Below, piece by piece: positions 1 to 8,795 of a DNA stretch of 47,601 nucleotides. This stretch comes from Thiocystis violacea (GTDB lineage Bacteria; Pseudomonadota; Gammaproteobacteria; Chromatiales; Chromatiaceae): assembly GCF_016583565.1 (NCBI RefSeq), contig NZ_NRRF01000036.1:1-47601 (forward strand), given 5' to 3'. The notes below the pieces were generated by a model, which saw only the letters and a list, made by a program, of their open reading frames with translations, had not been told where the DNA came from and ran no database searches. Positions within the stretch are counted from its first letter, which is position 1; each line of letters begins with the position of its first letter. The position numbers and the translations under genes are program-made.

Positions 1-236
1 TCCTCGCGCGCCCCTTGATAGGCCGCATGGATCGACGGTTGCTGGCGGGTGACCACCTGCATCATCAGATCGAACAGCGTCGAGAACAACAGATGACGGG
101 TGTACTGGCTTTGCGCCGTCTGCTCAAACCAGGCGTTGAGCTGGTCCGGATGGAAGCTGCGCTCCAACACCGCGCGCGCCATGGTGGGGATGGGGAAATG
201 CTCGGCAAAGCGCTCAAGCAGTGGATTCAGCAACAT
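1..236 (-). pseudogene. IS4-like transposase, N-terminal part (cut by window edge)
   Basis: The minus strand reads about 78 codons from an ATG at 236 to the left edge without a stop. The product begins MLLNPLLERFAEHFP and continues with a pattern (LERSFHPDQLNAWFEQTAQ, then YTRHLLFSTLFDLMMQVV) that I recognise as the N-terminus of IS4-family transposases. A TTG two codons further upstream is an alternative start. Only the N-terminus is visible, so whether the element is intact outside the window cannot be told. I typed it as a partial gene for that reason. No inverted repeat of the element was found to its right. It suggests the island is bordered by a mobile element. Confidence 0.6.
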
Positions 237-534
237 CGTCAACAGCCCGCTGGTTACAAAAGGGCGCGATTGTACCGAGGACGCGCGACTCGCGCTGCTC
301 GGGCGATTCAGCTGCGTCGAGGGCGGGCGACCGGCAGGAGTCGTTGCGTTCACTTTTTGTGACCTTCACAGCCCTGGGTCTTGGGGGCAGCGTCGCGAAC
401 ACCGTCACGCTTCTCGTGAAAACTCAGCCTGACTCTCAGGCCTGGGGTGTAGAGTCAGTCTCTGCCATCCTGCTCGCGTCTCGAGGCGCGGGGATGTATG
501 TGACCCCATTGAACAACGAAGGAGCGCGCAAAAA
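237..534. other. intergenic region, no gene recognised
   Basis: About 300 bases between the transposase start and the prodomain-like gene. Short overlapping reading frames exist on both strands but none has a recognisable product or good ribosome binding site. A Shine-Dalgarno AAGGAG at about 517-522 serves the GTG start at 535. The promoter of the protease pair should lie here but I see no clear -35/-10 pair. Confidence 0.4.
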
Positions 535-1245
535 GTGTCTAGGAATCCGGATTCGACTAATCGTCTACACCTGATCGGCACCGGCTCCGCGTGCGTGCAC
601 GCTCGTCCTTCCAGTGCGGTAGGCCAGAAGCCGTGGCTCGATGCCCGAGGTATTGCCGCCTTCTCTGCCCAACTCGGCACTCTTGCCAGCTTGCTGTTGG
701 GCCTTGCCATGCTGAATACCCCTATCCTGGCTGCCGAGCCAGAACGTCCTGCCGTGACGGTGCTGGCGTCGGTCCCTGCCGATGTGCGTGGCGGGGACAG
801 CCTGCGGATACCTGTCGACGACGACCTGCAGTCCTTCGTGGTGAGAACGGGTGATGTCAGGTTGGTGACAGATTTGCTTTCGATCGATGGGAGTAGCCTC
901 GACGCGAGCAGCACTGCCCGGGACTCACTCCCGAATCTGACTTCGCGAACCTTGGCGTTCGAACTCTTTCCCGATACCTATGTCGAGATCCTCGTCTCCT
1001 CCCAGTCCCGCCCAACGTCGAGCGTCTTGTCCATCAGCGGAGGTCTTCGCGATGGCGACCTATCCACCTTCTCGATGACCATGACGCCGGACAGCTACCT
1101 CTTGACCTACCAGGATCGGCACACGCAGCTTCTCTATCGGGTCGTTGGTGATACCAGCACGGGTATTGGTCGAGTCACGGAATACGATCGTCGCCATCAG
1201 CCGATGATAATCCACTCCTCTCCCCTTATTCCTCCTGCGGAGTGA
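535..1245 (+). CDS. secreted prodomain-like protein paired with a metzincin protease
   Basis: 236 residues from a GTG start with AAGGAG 12 bases upstream. A hydrophobic stretch around residues 42-66 ending LAAEPERP looks like a Sec signal peptide with a long N-region; a later start may be real. The C-terminal half (about residues 130-235) has the pattern of the propeptide of secreted metzincin proteases: an LAFELFPDTYVEILV strand, a G-L-x-D-G-D turn, and an RVVGDTSTGIGRVTEYD segment like the basic/acidic end of such propeptides. The next gene, 56 bases downstream, encodes a metzincin whose mature domain starts right after its signal peptide and has no prodomain of its own. I infer that this protein acts in trans as an inhibitor or folding chaperone of the protease in the periplasm. 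It could also be an unrelated exported protein. Confidence 0.6.
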   Translation: MSRNPDSTNRLHLIGTGSACVHARPSSAVGQKPWLDARGIAAFSAQLGTLASLLLGLAMLNTPILAAEPERPAVTVLASVPADVRGGDSLRIPVDDDLQSFVVRTGDVRLVTDLLSIDGSSLDASSTARDSLPNLTSRTLAFELFPDTYVEILVSSQSRPTSSVLSISGGLRDGDLSTFSMTMTPDSYLLTYQDRHTQLLYRVVGDTSTGIGRVTEYDRRHQPMIIHSSPLIPPAE

Positions 1246-1301
1246 TGTGGGGCGCAGAGATGGATGCGCTTTCGTAACGAGTACGTGTCGAGGATTTCGC
1301 T

Positions 1302-3059
1302 ATGCGTTGCACAACACAGGGATTACCGAAGTACCGCTTTCTGCTCTTTTCGTTCTGCCTGCTTCTTCTCAGTCTATGTGGAGCCCGTGGCGCTCTTGCC
1401 GCGACCATTGACGTGATGCTGGTCTATGACACCACGGCAACTGACTGGGTGAGTTCGAACGGCGGCATGACCGCATTTTCGGAAGATGTCATCAATCGGA
1501 TGAATCAGGCGATGCAGAACAGTGGCGCGGCGATCAACTTCCGGCTCGTTCACGCCATGTCGATCAATTATACGACCCAGTCGAGCTTGTCCACCCCACT
1601 GACAGCCGACTTGAGCGCCTTGCAGTCAGGTGCTGGCGTCTTCGCTTCCGTTGCGGCCGCGCGAGACGCCTACGGTGCAGATCTGGTCGCTATGCTGATT
1701 GACCACGGCTATGCTTGGGGGTATGTGGGGCAGGGCTATTTGTTGACGAATTGGTCAGGCCATGCTGCGTATGCTCATACCGTCAGTGCGATTCGGTCCG
1801 TCGCCATTAGCAACACGCTGACGCATGAGGTTGGTCACAACCTGGGCGCGCACCACTCGAAGCACCAGGCCACGTATCCCGGTCCCAATGACTACCTCGA
1901 CGGCCAGTATTCCGCCGGTTGGTATTTCACGGGCGGTGACGGTCAGGATTACCACACTATCATGGCCTATAATGACGACGGCTTTGGAAACCATTACGAA
2001 GAGGCGCCACTCTTCTCTACGCCACTCAAGAGCTACCAGGGAACGACCGCCGGTAGCGCCAGCGATGGCGATAACGTCCGGCTGCTGGCCCAAACCGGCG
2101 CTGTGGTCGCCACTTACCGAGTCTCGACCGCCACCGATGCGCCGGTTGCGATTGCAGCAACGGACATCTCCAGCACCGGATTCACGGCACGATGGAACGC
2201 CGTCAGCGCCGCATCTGGCTATCGGTTGGAGGTATCGGGAAACACGGCCTTTGGCGACGTCGTTGTTCAGGATGTCGGGAGTGCGATGAGCTATGCGGTC
2301 GGAGGGCTGACGCCCAATACTGACTATTATTACCGAGTCCGTGCCTATAACAGCTCCGCTACCAGTGAAGCCTCCAACATCATTCCGGTTCGTACCCTTA
2401 GCTCAGGTGTCCTGGACGACCCCTATGACTTCGTTGCGCAGCAGTATCTCGACTTCCTGGGGCGGGCGGGCGAGACGGCCGGCATCAATTTCTGGGCCGA
2501 TCTTCTAAATAGGGGAATCTTGACTCGTGCTCAGTTCGTAGACAGCTTTTTCAGCTCTCCAGAGTTCCAGGGTAAGATCGCATCACTCGCAAGGCTCTAC
2601 TTTGCCTATTTTCTGAGAATCCCTGATTACGACGGCTTGATTCATTGGATTCGGCAGTTGCAAGCTGGAGTAAGCCTGATCGACGTCTCTCAGGTGTTTG
2701 CAGTCTCCCAGGAGTTCGTCGGTAACTATGGCGCGATCGATAACGGTGCGTTCGTAGATCTAGTCTACGAAAATCTTCTTGGGCGAGCCCCAGAGGACGA
2801 GGGTCGCAATTTCTGGATAGGTCAGCTTGAAGGAGGTTTGGGGCGCGGAGAACTCATGATTGGTTTCTCCGAGTCTCCCGAGTTCAGGACGCGCAGTTAT
2901 AGCTGGGTGCAGGTGACCATGATTTACGTTGGCATGCTGCGGCGGGCACCGGATCAGGGCGGGTTCGATTTCTGGGTGCAGGCACTGCAGGGAGGACGCT
3001 CCGTGACGGATCTGATCGATGGATTCCTCGAGTCGCCTGAGTATGCTTCGCGCTTCTAA
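1302..3059 (+). CDS. secreted zinc metalloprotease (metzincin) with FN3 and DUF4214 domains
   Basis: 585 residues, ATG with GAGG about 9 bases upstream. Order: signal peptide (1-34, cleavage near ALAA|TID); catalytic domain about 35-272 with the metzincin zinc motif HEVGHNLGAHH at 175-185 (ligands H175, H179, H185; catalytic E176) and a Met-turn at TIMAYND (M221); fibronectin type III domain about 277-367; then about 210 residues of DUF4214 repeats (373-585) with the typical FLGR/LLGR-x-P-x-G-x-x-FW pattern. The family is related to reprolysin-like (M12/M72) bacterial proteases. There is no propeptide between signal and catalytic domain, unusual for the family and explained if the upstream gene supplies it. 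DUF4214 may tether the enzyme to the cell surface or to other DUF4214 proteins. Two other proteins in this window carry DUF4214. Confidence 0.88.
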   Translation: MRCTTQGLPKYRFLLFSFCLLLLSLCGARGALAATIDVMLVYDTTATDWVSSNGGMTAFSEDVINRMNQAMQNSGAAINFRLVHAMSINYTTQSSLSTPLTADLSALQSGAGVFASVAAARDAYGADLVAMLIDHGYAWGYVGQGYLLTNWSGHAAYAHTVSAIRSVAISNTLTHEVGHNLGAHHSKHQATYPGPNDYLDGQYSAGWYFTGGDGQDYHTIMAYNDDGFGNHYEEAPLFSTPLKSYQGTTAGSASDGDNVRLLAQTGAVVATYRVSTATDAPVAIAATDISSTGFTARWNAVSAASGYRLEVSGNTAFGDVVVQDVGSAMSYAVGGLTPNTDYYYRVRAYNSSATSEASNIIPVRTLSSGVLDDPYDFVAQQYLDFLGRAGETAGINFWADLLNRGILTRAQFVDSFFSSPEFQGKIASLARLYFAYFLRIPDYDGLIHWIRQLQAGVSLIDVSQVFAVSQEFVGNYGAIDNGAFVDLVYENLLGRAPEDEGRNFWIGQLEGGLGRGELMIGFSESPEFRTRSYSWVQVTMIYVGMLRRAPDQGGFDFWVQALQGGRSVTDLIDGFLESPEYASRF

Positions 3060-3382
3060 CGCCTTGTTTGCGGCTCAGGTGATGTGGCCGGGGGGGGCGG
3101 ATGAGGCGGCTGCGGGAACGAGGCGCGCCGGCTGCCAGGGTTCCTCGATGGGGTGAGCGCAGGGAAACCTGTTCCGCTGCTGGCCAGGGCTCGAGCGCAT
3201 CCATGTAACGCTCGCGCCCAGAATCGCCGTTCGGAGTCTGGGAAGATCGGAGCATCCGTCAAGCGCTTAGGCCGCATTCGAATGCCGAGTGATCGACCAG
3301 CGCCTCCTTGGGTTCGGTTGAGGTTGTTGCTTGGGGTTCAGGGTCCGAATCAAGCAAGATCAGGCCTTCTGGAGGAATTGGT
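3060..3382. other. intergenic region with a G8 tract
   Basis: About 320 bases with no supported gene. It holds a run of eight G at 3090-3097. Short reading frames on both strands are out of line with known families. A Shine-Dalgarno GGAGG at 3371-3375 precedes the glycosyltransferase start at 3383. Confidence 0.4.
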
Positions 3383-4594
3383 GTGAAGATCATCCTGTCC
3401 GTGGATGCCATCCGGCATCCTCTCACCGGGATCGGCCGGTACGCCGCCGAATTGGCGAGTGGGCTATCCGATTATCCGGGGATTGAGGCCGTTCGCTTCT
3501 ATCTCAACGGTAGATGGTTGAACTCTGTGGCGAGCGAGACCCGGCAGTCGGCTGTTTCTGGGCCGTTGCGACGGTCTCTGCTTGCACGGGCTCGCTCTAG
3601 CCTGCCAAACAATTCGCTTACGCTCAAGACGTCTCGGCAGGTGGTTGGGGCGATCGATCAATGGCGCTTGAGGCGCCTTGACGATCATCTATTTCATTCT
3701 CCGAATTACTTCCTTCCCCGGTTTGGTGGGCCAACAATAGCGACAATCCACGACCTTTCGACGCTCATCTATCCGCAGTACCACCCAGAAAGCCGCGTTG
3801 CACTTGTCAATTTGGAGATACCTAATACCCTGGCTCGCGCGTCTCATCTCATCACTGATTCAGCAGCTATCAGGCTAGAGTTGATCAATCGCTTTGGGTG
3901 CTCGGCCGAACGGGTTAGCGCTATTGCGCTTGGGGTGGATCCCGTTTTTCACCCGCGTGAGCCGCAAGCGCTAAAGCCTCGGCTGGAACCCTATGGATTG
4001 ACGCCGGGCGCTTATTGTTTGTGCGTGGCAACGATTGAGCCACGTAAGAACATTCAGCGCCTCATCATGGCTCACGCGAGTCTGCCATTGGCCTTGCGTC
4101 GCCATTATCCGCTCATACTGGCGGGCGAGACTGGTTGGAGGAGCGAGGAGATCCATGCGAGCATCACTGCTGCTCAACGCACTGGGACAGTCCGCTACCT
4201 CGACTACCTGCCCCAAGAGGATCTGCCATTCGTCTTTGCCGGTGCTCATTTGTTTAGCCTGCCCTCGCACTACGAGGGGTTCGGTTTGCCGTTACTCGAA
4301 GCCATGGCGAGTGGCGTACCCCTTGTGACCTCGACCTGCCCCACGTTGCTCGAGCTTGCTGGAGACGTCGGTTTAGTGGTCGATCCTGAGGATACGAATG
4401 CCTTGGCAGAGGCTCTTCGGCGCGGCATGGAAGACGATCTTTGGCGAAGAGATGCAAGCGCATCAGGCCTCGCTCGCGCGCGTCAATATTCCTGGGAGCA
4501 GTGTGTTCAGTCTACATTTGCTGTCTATCAGCGAGTGATGTACGGACGGTCGGCAACCGATGCGCTACACCTTTCTTCCCTGTCCGGTGGCTAG
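3383..4594 (+). CDS. GT4-family glycosyltransferase
   Basis: 403 residues from the GTG at 3383, chosen because GGAGG sits 7 bases upstream and the product then begins VKIILSVDAIRHPLTGIGRY, the normal GT-B N-terminus with its glycine loop; an in-frame ATG at 3308 would add 25 unlikely residues. The C-terminal donor domain has the E-x7-E type motif HYEGFGLPLLEAM and the segment VATIEPRKNIQRL, as in mannosyl- and related transferases of O-antigen loci. It adds a nucleotide-sugar residue to a lipid-linked glycan at the inner face of the membrane; the sugar cannot be told. It faces the minus-strand operon and is only 19 bases from the end of the next gene. Confidence 0.88.
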   Translation: MKIILSVDAIRHPLTGIGRYAAELASGLSDYPGIEAVRFYLNGRWLNSVASETRQSAVSGPLRRSLLARARSSLPNNSLTLKTSRQVVGAIDQWRLRRLDDHLFHSPNYFLPRFGGPTIATIHDLSTLIYPQYHPESRVALVNLEIPNTLARASHLITDSAAIRLELINRFGCSAERVSAIALGVDPVFHPREPQALKPRLEPYGLTPGAYCLCVATIEPRKNIQRLIMAHASLPLALRRHYPLILAGETGWRSEEIHASITAAQRTGTVRYLDYLPQEDLPFVFAGAHLFSLPSHYEGFGLPLLEAMASGVPLVTSTCPTLLELAGDVGLVVDPEDTNALAEALRRGMEDDLWRRDASASGLARARQYSWEQCVQSTFAVYQRVMYGRSATDALHLSSLSGG

Positions 4595-4613
4595 ATCATT
4601 CTGCCTTGAGGGA

Positions 4614-5642
4614 TCACGCGTCGAGGAGCCGAGTGATCGTGCTTTCCCAATTGATGTCCAGCCTCTGATACCGATCGCGGCCTGCACGGCCCATTTCAAT
4701 AGCTGTCTGGGGATTTCCATGCAGTGCGTCGATGGCTTCTGCGATAGTCTCCGGTAGCGGGGGTACGATCCGACCGGTTTCGCCTTCAATCACGAATTCC
4801 AGTGGCCCTCCAGAATCCGTGCAGGTAATAACGGGTTTGGATGAAAGCATGGCTTCCAGCGTGATGTAACCGTAGTCCTCGTCGAAAGGTCCGAAGAAGA
4901 CGGCAAGCGCATGCGCATAGAATGCAATCTTTTCAGCCTCGCTAACGTGCCCAAGCAGTCTGACACGATGCTCCAGTCCGTACCGAATGATGAGCTGTCG
5001 ACAATGATCTGTAAGCCCACCTGTACCCGCAATGAGAATGGCGACCGGAGAACGTAAGTGCCGGGCAGCTTCGATGAGGAGGCTCTGTCTTTTTAGGTTC
5101 TCCACGCGGCTGGGATAGAACACGTAAGGTTCTGGTTCTGCCCAGCGAAAATGTGTCGCGAAGGCAGGAGGATGGAGAAGCGGGTCACTATCGAGTCCGT
5201 TGAAGTGCGAAAGGCGCTCAGCGACGCGGGCCGATTCTGCGAACCGACGTCGGGCGCGGGCAAGAACGCGGTTGTCGTAGTCGATCACCGTCTCACGCAT
5301 GTTCAGACTCTCTGGCGTTGCTGTTTTGCTATCGAACAGCTCATATACGGCGCGAAATTGATGCATCACCCAAACGATGTGGTGAGGATGGGTCACGCCG
5401 TAGCCTGGAAACTGCAAACTGATCAGGCGATCCACCCTTTGCCCGTTTGGTCGGCTTAGGTCAAGCTGTTCGCAAAAGGTCATCAGGCTGAGAACGCTTG
5501 CCGCCGGTTGGAATTGGAAGGGGAAGCGAAGCAGCTCAACGTGGTGACCGGCGTGTTGCAGGGCGGTCACCAGACCGTTGACTTGGTGATTTGCTCCGCC
5601 CGCGATGAAGGGTACCTGGCAAGCGGTCACGATGATGTTCAT
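4614..5642 (-). CDS. GT4-family glycosyltransferase
   Basis: 342 residues; ATG with AGGAA upstream. The N-terminus (IVTACQVPFIAGGANHQVNGLV) has the GGA loop of GT-B enzymes, and the C-terminal half carries FYPSRVENLKRQSLLIEA and DEDYGYITLEAM, a GT4 donor-site signature. It resembles the N-terminal half of the two-domain glycosyltransferase at 9559-11925 (shared GGA loop, HHxxxxxHxxR segment and EDYGxxxLEA motif), so the two are probably paralogues. It is the last gene of the minus-strand operon, 12 bases after the DUF4214/methyltransferase gene. It likely acts on the glycan exported by Wzm/Wzt. Confidence 0.85.
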   Translation of the reverse strand: MNIIVTACQVPFIAGGANHQVNGLVTALQHAGHHVELLRFPFQFQPAASVLSLMTFCEQLDLSRPNGQRVDRLISLQFPGYGVTHPHHIVWVMHQFRAVYELFDSKTATPESLNMRETVIDYDNRVLARARRRFAESARVAERLSHFNGLDSDPLLHPPAFATHFRWAEPEPYVFYPSRVENLKRQSLLIEAARHLRSPVAILIAGTGGLTDHCRQLIIRYGLEHRVRLLGHVSEAEKIAFYAHALAVFFGPFDEDYGYITLEAMLSSKPVITCTDSGGPLEFVIEGETGRIVPPLPETIAEAIDALHGNPQTAIEMGRAGRDRYQRLDINWESTITRLLDA

Positions 5643-5654
5643 CGGCTGTTCCTG

Positions 5655-7157
5655 CTATGCGTCGTTCGAACGGCTGACAGCCATGTCTTCACTGGCGGGA
5701 ATACCAGGTTTCGTTGCGAGCAAGGCAAAGTCTTGGGGTCCATAGAGGTGGCCATTGACGCGGTTCGCGAGAGGTGTGTCGACGGCCAGCCTGTCCTGTT
5801 CGGGGTAGGGGTGCAGGCGCCATAGGCGGACATCCTCGAAACCCTGGTAGTCGACGAGAAACCTCAGGCCTGTTGGCGTCACCGGATGATGGTGGCTAAA
5901 GTCGTGGTAGAACGTATGGCTGCCGACCAGGACGTTTTCGGGATTGGGTGTCTCGAAGATCAAGCGACCGCCGGGTTGAAGTACCCGCCAAGCCTGTTCC
6001 ACCAATTGAAACAGCAGCTCAAACGGCAGATGCTCGACGACATGGAAGCCGGTGATCACGGCATGCGAGTTATCCGCGAGGCGCGCGAGATAGTGCAAGG
6101 CATCGGATCGATGCACCTCCAGCCCTAGTTTTCTGGCACGCGCGACCATGTCTTCGTTGAGATCGACGCCAATCGCTCGAAAACCCTGGTCGGTCAGTAG
6201 GCGCATCCACTCGCCACGCCCACAGCCGATATCCAGCATCGGAGATGTCAAAAGCTCATCCGGTAGTTTTGCAATGTCCTGCAAATAAATCCGCTGATCG
6301 GCGGCTATATCCGACTCCTGTCCGCGATGTGCCTCTTCAAACGCGAGGTAGTAGGCATCAAGGCGATCTTTGAGGGCCGTGTCCGCGTCGTCCGGAGTTC
6401 TGTCAGGGCAGACGGGTCGCTGATCGAAAGCGCGTTGTTGGAGAACTTTGACGCGCGCGCGCAACAGGCCGATTTCACCAACTGCCGTGTCGAGTCGCTG
6501 GCCGTGACCTCGCTGTTGCTCCGCCTGCTCGTCGGTGCTCTTGCTTATTCGATCAAGCGCCCGCGCTTGGCGTTCGACCTGTGCTCGCTGGTCCTCTTCC
6601 ATCTGACAAACGCGTGCTTGAAGCTCGTTGGCAATATGCGCTTGCTCCTGAAGCTTCTGTGACACCTCTGCGCGGAGACGGTGAGATTGACCTAGGCGCA
6701 TCTGACGCCACAGGTGATACGTCCAGTTCAGACGCCGGACGATCGATCGGAATCCGAGTCGGGCGCCAACCCGGGAGAGATAATAGAGCGCTGGCGCTAC
6801 ACCGAACCCTGGGAACCTCAATCCAAGCGCGCGCGCTTCGGGAGATGCGCGAAGCGAAGACAGCACGAAAGGTTGCCCGAATCCATGATCGAGCATCTCG
6901 CGGTGGTGGGCCGCTCCATCGGGATCCGCCGGGCGCCGCAGCAACGCACGATACGCCTGGTCGATGAAGGCAGTCGGCTCAGAGATCGCAAGTAGATCGT
7001 CGATGCAACCCGCGAGTGTCTGCGCGTCCTTCTTGGGCAAGGTCGCTAGCCTTGCCAGTGGGACCAGCGGTTCGATCAGGTCGACTTGGTAATCGGGGCG
7101 GCTGGATTCTTCGCGGACACGCTGAATCAGCGCATCGACGTCAGGCAAAGCTTGCAT
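5655..7157 (-). CDS. DUF4214 - coiled coil - SAM methyltransferase fusion
   Basis: 500 residues; ATG with AGGAA 7 bases upstream. Domain order: DUF4214-like unit about 60-112 (YRALLRRPADPDG... SPEARALG), a charged and Gln-rich coiled coil about 150-245, and a class I methyltransferase about 265-480 with SAM-binding motif MLDIGCGRGEW near 307-317, VDLNEDM after beta 2, and GFHVVEHLP. The C-terminal half is like WbdD-type and other methyltransferases of polysaccharide loci. In WbdD a methyltransferase plus a coiled coil cap the growing O-chain and set its length; here no kinase domain is seen. With Wzt carrying a C-terminal glycan-recognition domain, I infer that this protein makes the terminal cap. 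DUF4214 in a cytoplasmic enzyme is odd. Confidence 0.8.
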   Translation of the reverse strand: MQALPDVDALIQRVREESSRPDYQVDLIEPLVPLARLATLPKKDAQTLAGCIDDLLAISEPTAFIDQAYRALLRRPADPDGAAHHREMLDHGFGQPFVLSSLRASPEARALGLRFPGFGVAPALYYLSRVGARLGFRSIVRRLNWTYHLWRQMRLGQSHRLRAEVSQKLQEQAHIANELQARVCQMEEDQRAQVERQARALDRISKSTDEQAEQQRGHGQRLDTAVGEIGLLRARVKVLQQRAFDQRPVCPDRTPDDADTALKDRLDAYYLAFEEAHRGQESDIAADQRIYLQDIAKLPDELLTSPMLDIGCGRGEWMRLLTDQGFRAIGVDLNEDMVARARKLGLEVHRSDALHYLARLADNSHAVITGFHVVEHLPFELLFQLVEQAWRVLQPGGRLIFETPNPENVLVGSHTFYHDFSHHHPVTPTGLRFLVDYQGFEDVRLWRLHPYPEQDRLAVDTPLANRVNGHLYGPQDFALLATKPGIPASEDMAVSRSNDA

Positions 7158-7422
7158 GCAATGATTCCTGATAATGTGTTCTTGATGGCGAGAGCGCGAA
7201 AACCGCTGGCGATACCTGTCTCGCCTTCCTTTCAGTTATCAGCCGCTTTCCTCCTGTCCCTTCTCGTCTCCTTTCTGAAGCCATTGGTGGCGTCCAGGTG
7301 ACCGAATGACATTCCGGCGCAGGGCGGTGACGGATGCATACCAGAGCTCACGTGAGCGGCAATATTGTGCACGGTCTTCTTGGTCGCATACGATGCTGTC
7401 CGGATCTTTGGGCGGCGATCAT

Positions 7423-8628
7423 CTAGTCCAGCGGGATTGGGTGCAACTGTGAGACTGGGCGGAGCCGACAAACTCCCGCGAACAGAGGACCTCGAATGCC
7501 GGCGACCTCGAAGGTTACAGCATGATCTCGCCAGTGATAACAGGCATCTAGATGGTTTTCTTCTGAGTGGAGCGCGGCGCTGAGCGTATACTGGCCCGGC
7601 GCCACATCCATATCCATCGTGAAATCGATCTGCCATTCCCCTTTGCTCGTCGGAAGAGCGAGATCTAGATAGCGCGTGTTAGTGCCGAAGATATCCTGTC
7701 CGAAGCGATCGCGAATCAAGATGCCCGCAGTGATTTCCGGAAGGTCGCGATGGATTCGATAGTTGATGCGAACCGTTACTGATTCGCCGCTGCTGATCGT
7801 CTCTGCGCCTGAGTCTGCTCCGACAACGCGAGCCGAAAGGATCTCGGCATCGCCAGTGCCGTAGTCCGTTCTCGCGCGGTCCTGCTCGGTGATTTGCAGC
7901 GAATCATCGCTTTGTCTGGCAACCAGATAGTTGTACAGATTGATGGTGCGCTCTGGCTCGCCGATCGTATAAAGCTTTCCGTGCTCTAGGAGTAAGACGC
8001 GATCGCAGAGCATTTTTACAGCATTGAGATCGTGCGAAACGAGCACGATGCTTCCTCCGCTCTCGCGAAATTCACGAATGCGCCGATAACATTTCTGTTG
8101 GAAATGCGCATCCCCGACGGCGAGTGCTTCGTCGACGAGAAATGTATCTGGATCGGCGTGAATGGCGATGGAGAACGCCAATCTCATAATCATACCCGAA
8201 GAGTAAGTCTTCAGCGGCTCTTGAATGAAGTTGCCTAATTCCGAGAAGTCGAGGATGGCTTCACGGCGTTCCGCGATTTGGTCCTGTGTCAGGCCGATCA
8301 ATAATGCATTGTTTGTTAGATTTTGAGTGCCGGAGAGTTCCGGATTGAATCCAGTTCCGAGCTCCAGAAGACCGGTGATGCGTCCGCCGCTTTCGATTTG
8401 CCCGCTGTCGGGAAGTAGCACGCCCGTCAGAAGCTTTAGCAGCGTCGACTTGCCAGCACCGTTGTGGCCAATGATGCCAAGCGTGCCTCCCTGGGGCACA
8501 TCGAAGGTGACATCTTGCAGTGCCTGATGTACATGATGATAAGGTCGCCTCAGGATGATCTCTTTGAGCCGGTCGGATGGGTGGCGATATAACCGGAAAC
8601 GTTTGCAAAGTCCATCAGCACGAATCAC
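7423..8628 (-). CDS. wzt: O-antigen type ABC transporter ATP-binding protein (Wzt)
   Basis: 401 residues from GTG at 8628. I chose this over the upstream ATG at 8694 because the product then begins VIRADGLCKRFRLYRHP, as Wzt homologues do, and the GTG overlaps the stop of the small upstream gene (GTGA). Walker A GHNGAGKST at 54-62, signature YSSGM at 142-146, Walker B with D166/E167 (FLVDEALAVGD), switch His in LVSHD. After the nucleotide-binding domain (1 to about 235) comes a beta-rich C-terminal domain (about 260-401, GESVTVRINYRI... LSAALHSEE) of the Wzt_C type, which in known systems recognises the modified non-reducing end of the glycan before export. It pairs with the Wzm permease encoded just upstream. 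Confidence 0.92.
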   Translation of the reverse strand: MIRADGLCKRFRLYRHPSDRLKEIILRRPYHHVHQALQDVTFDVPQGGTLGIIGHNGAGKSTLLKLLTGVLLPDSGQIESGGRITGLLELGTGFNPELSGTQNLTNNALLIGLTQDQIAERREAILDFSELGNFIQEPLKTYSSGMIMRLAFSIAIHADPDTFLVDEALAVGDAHFQQKCYRRIREFRESGGSIVLVSHDLNAVKMLCDRVLLLEHGKLYTIGEPERTINLYNYLVARQSDDSLQITEQDRARTDYGTGDAEILSARVVGADSGAETISSGESVTVRINYRIHRDLPEITAGILIRDRFGQDIFGTNTRYLDLALPTSKGEWQIDFTMDMDVAPGQYTLSAALHSEENHLDACYHWRDHAVTFEVAGIRGPLFAGVCRLRPVSQLHPIPLD

Positions 8629-8795
8629 GATAGGGTCTTCGCTGCAATCAGTAGGGTCAGTAAGGTCGATGTTAATCCCGCTGCTAACCACCATAGGCCT
8701 GGCATCGGAAAACAGGCAACGCGATTCCGGAACAAAAAGAAAGTGGCGATGGCTGATCCGTTGATCAGAAGTGCGCCTATCATAAAAACGATCAC
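8625..8795 (-). CDS. small hydrophobic protein between wzm and wzt, function unknown
   Basis: 56 residues from GTG at 8795 (or 52 from ATG at 8783). Two hydrophobic segments, about 2-24 (VFMIGALLINGSAIATFFLF) and 35-52 (WWLAAGLTSTLLTLLIA), are separated by a short basic/proline loop, so a two-helix membrane hairpin is likely. The evidence that it is real is arrangement: the GTG overlaps the wzm stop by four bases and its TGA overlaps the wzt GTG by four bases. Wzm itself begins by the same kind of overlap, so all four genes look translationally coupled. I know no family for it. It may be an extra subunit of the exporter or only a leader that couples wzt to wzm. The Shine-Dalgarno sequence is weak. 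Confidence 0.55.
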   Translation of the reverse strand: MIVFMIGALLINGSAIATFFLFRNRVACFPMPGLWWLAAGLTSTLLTLLIAAKTLS

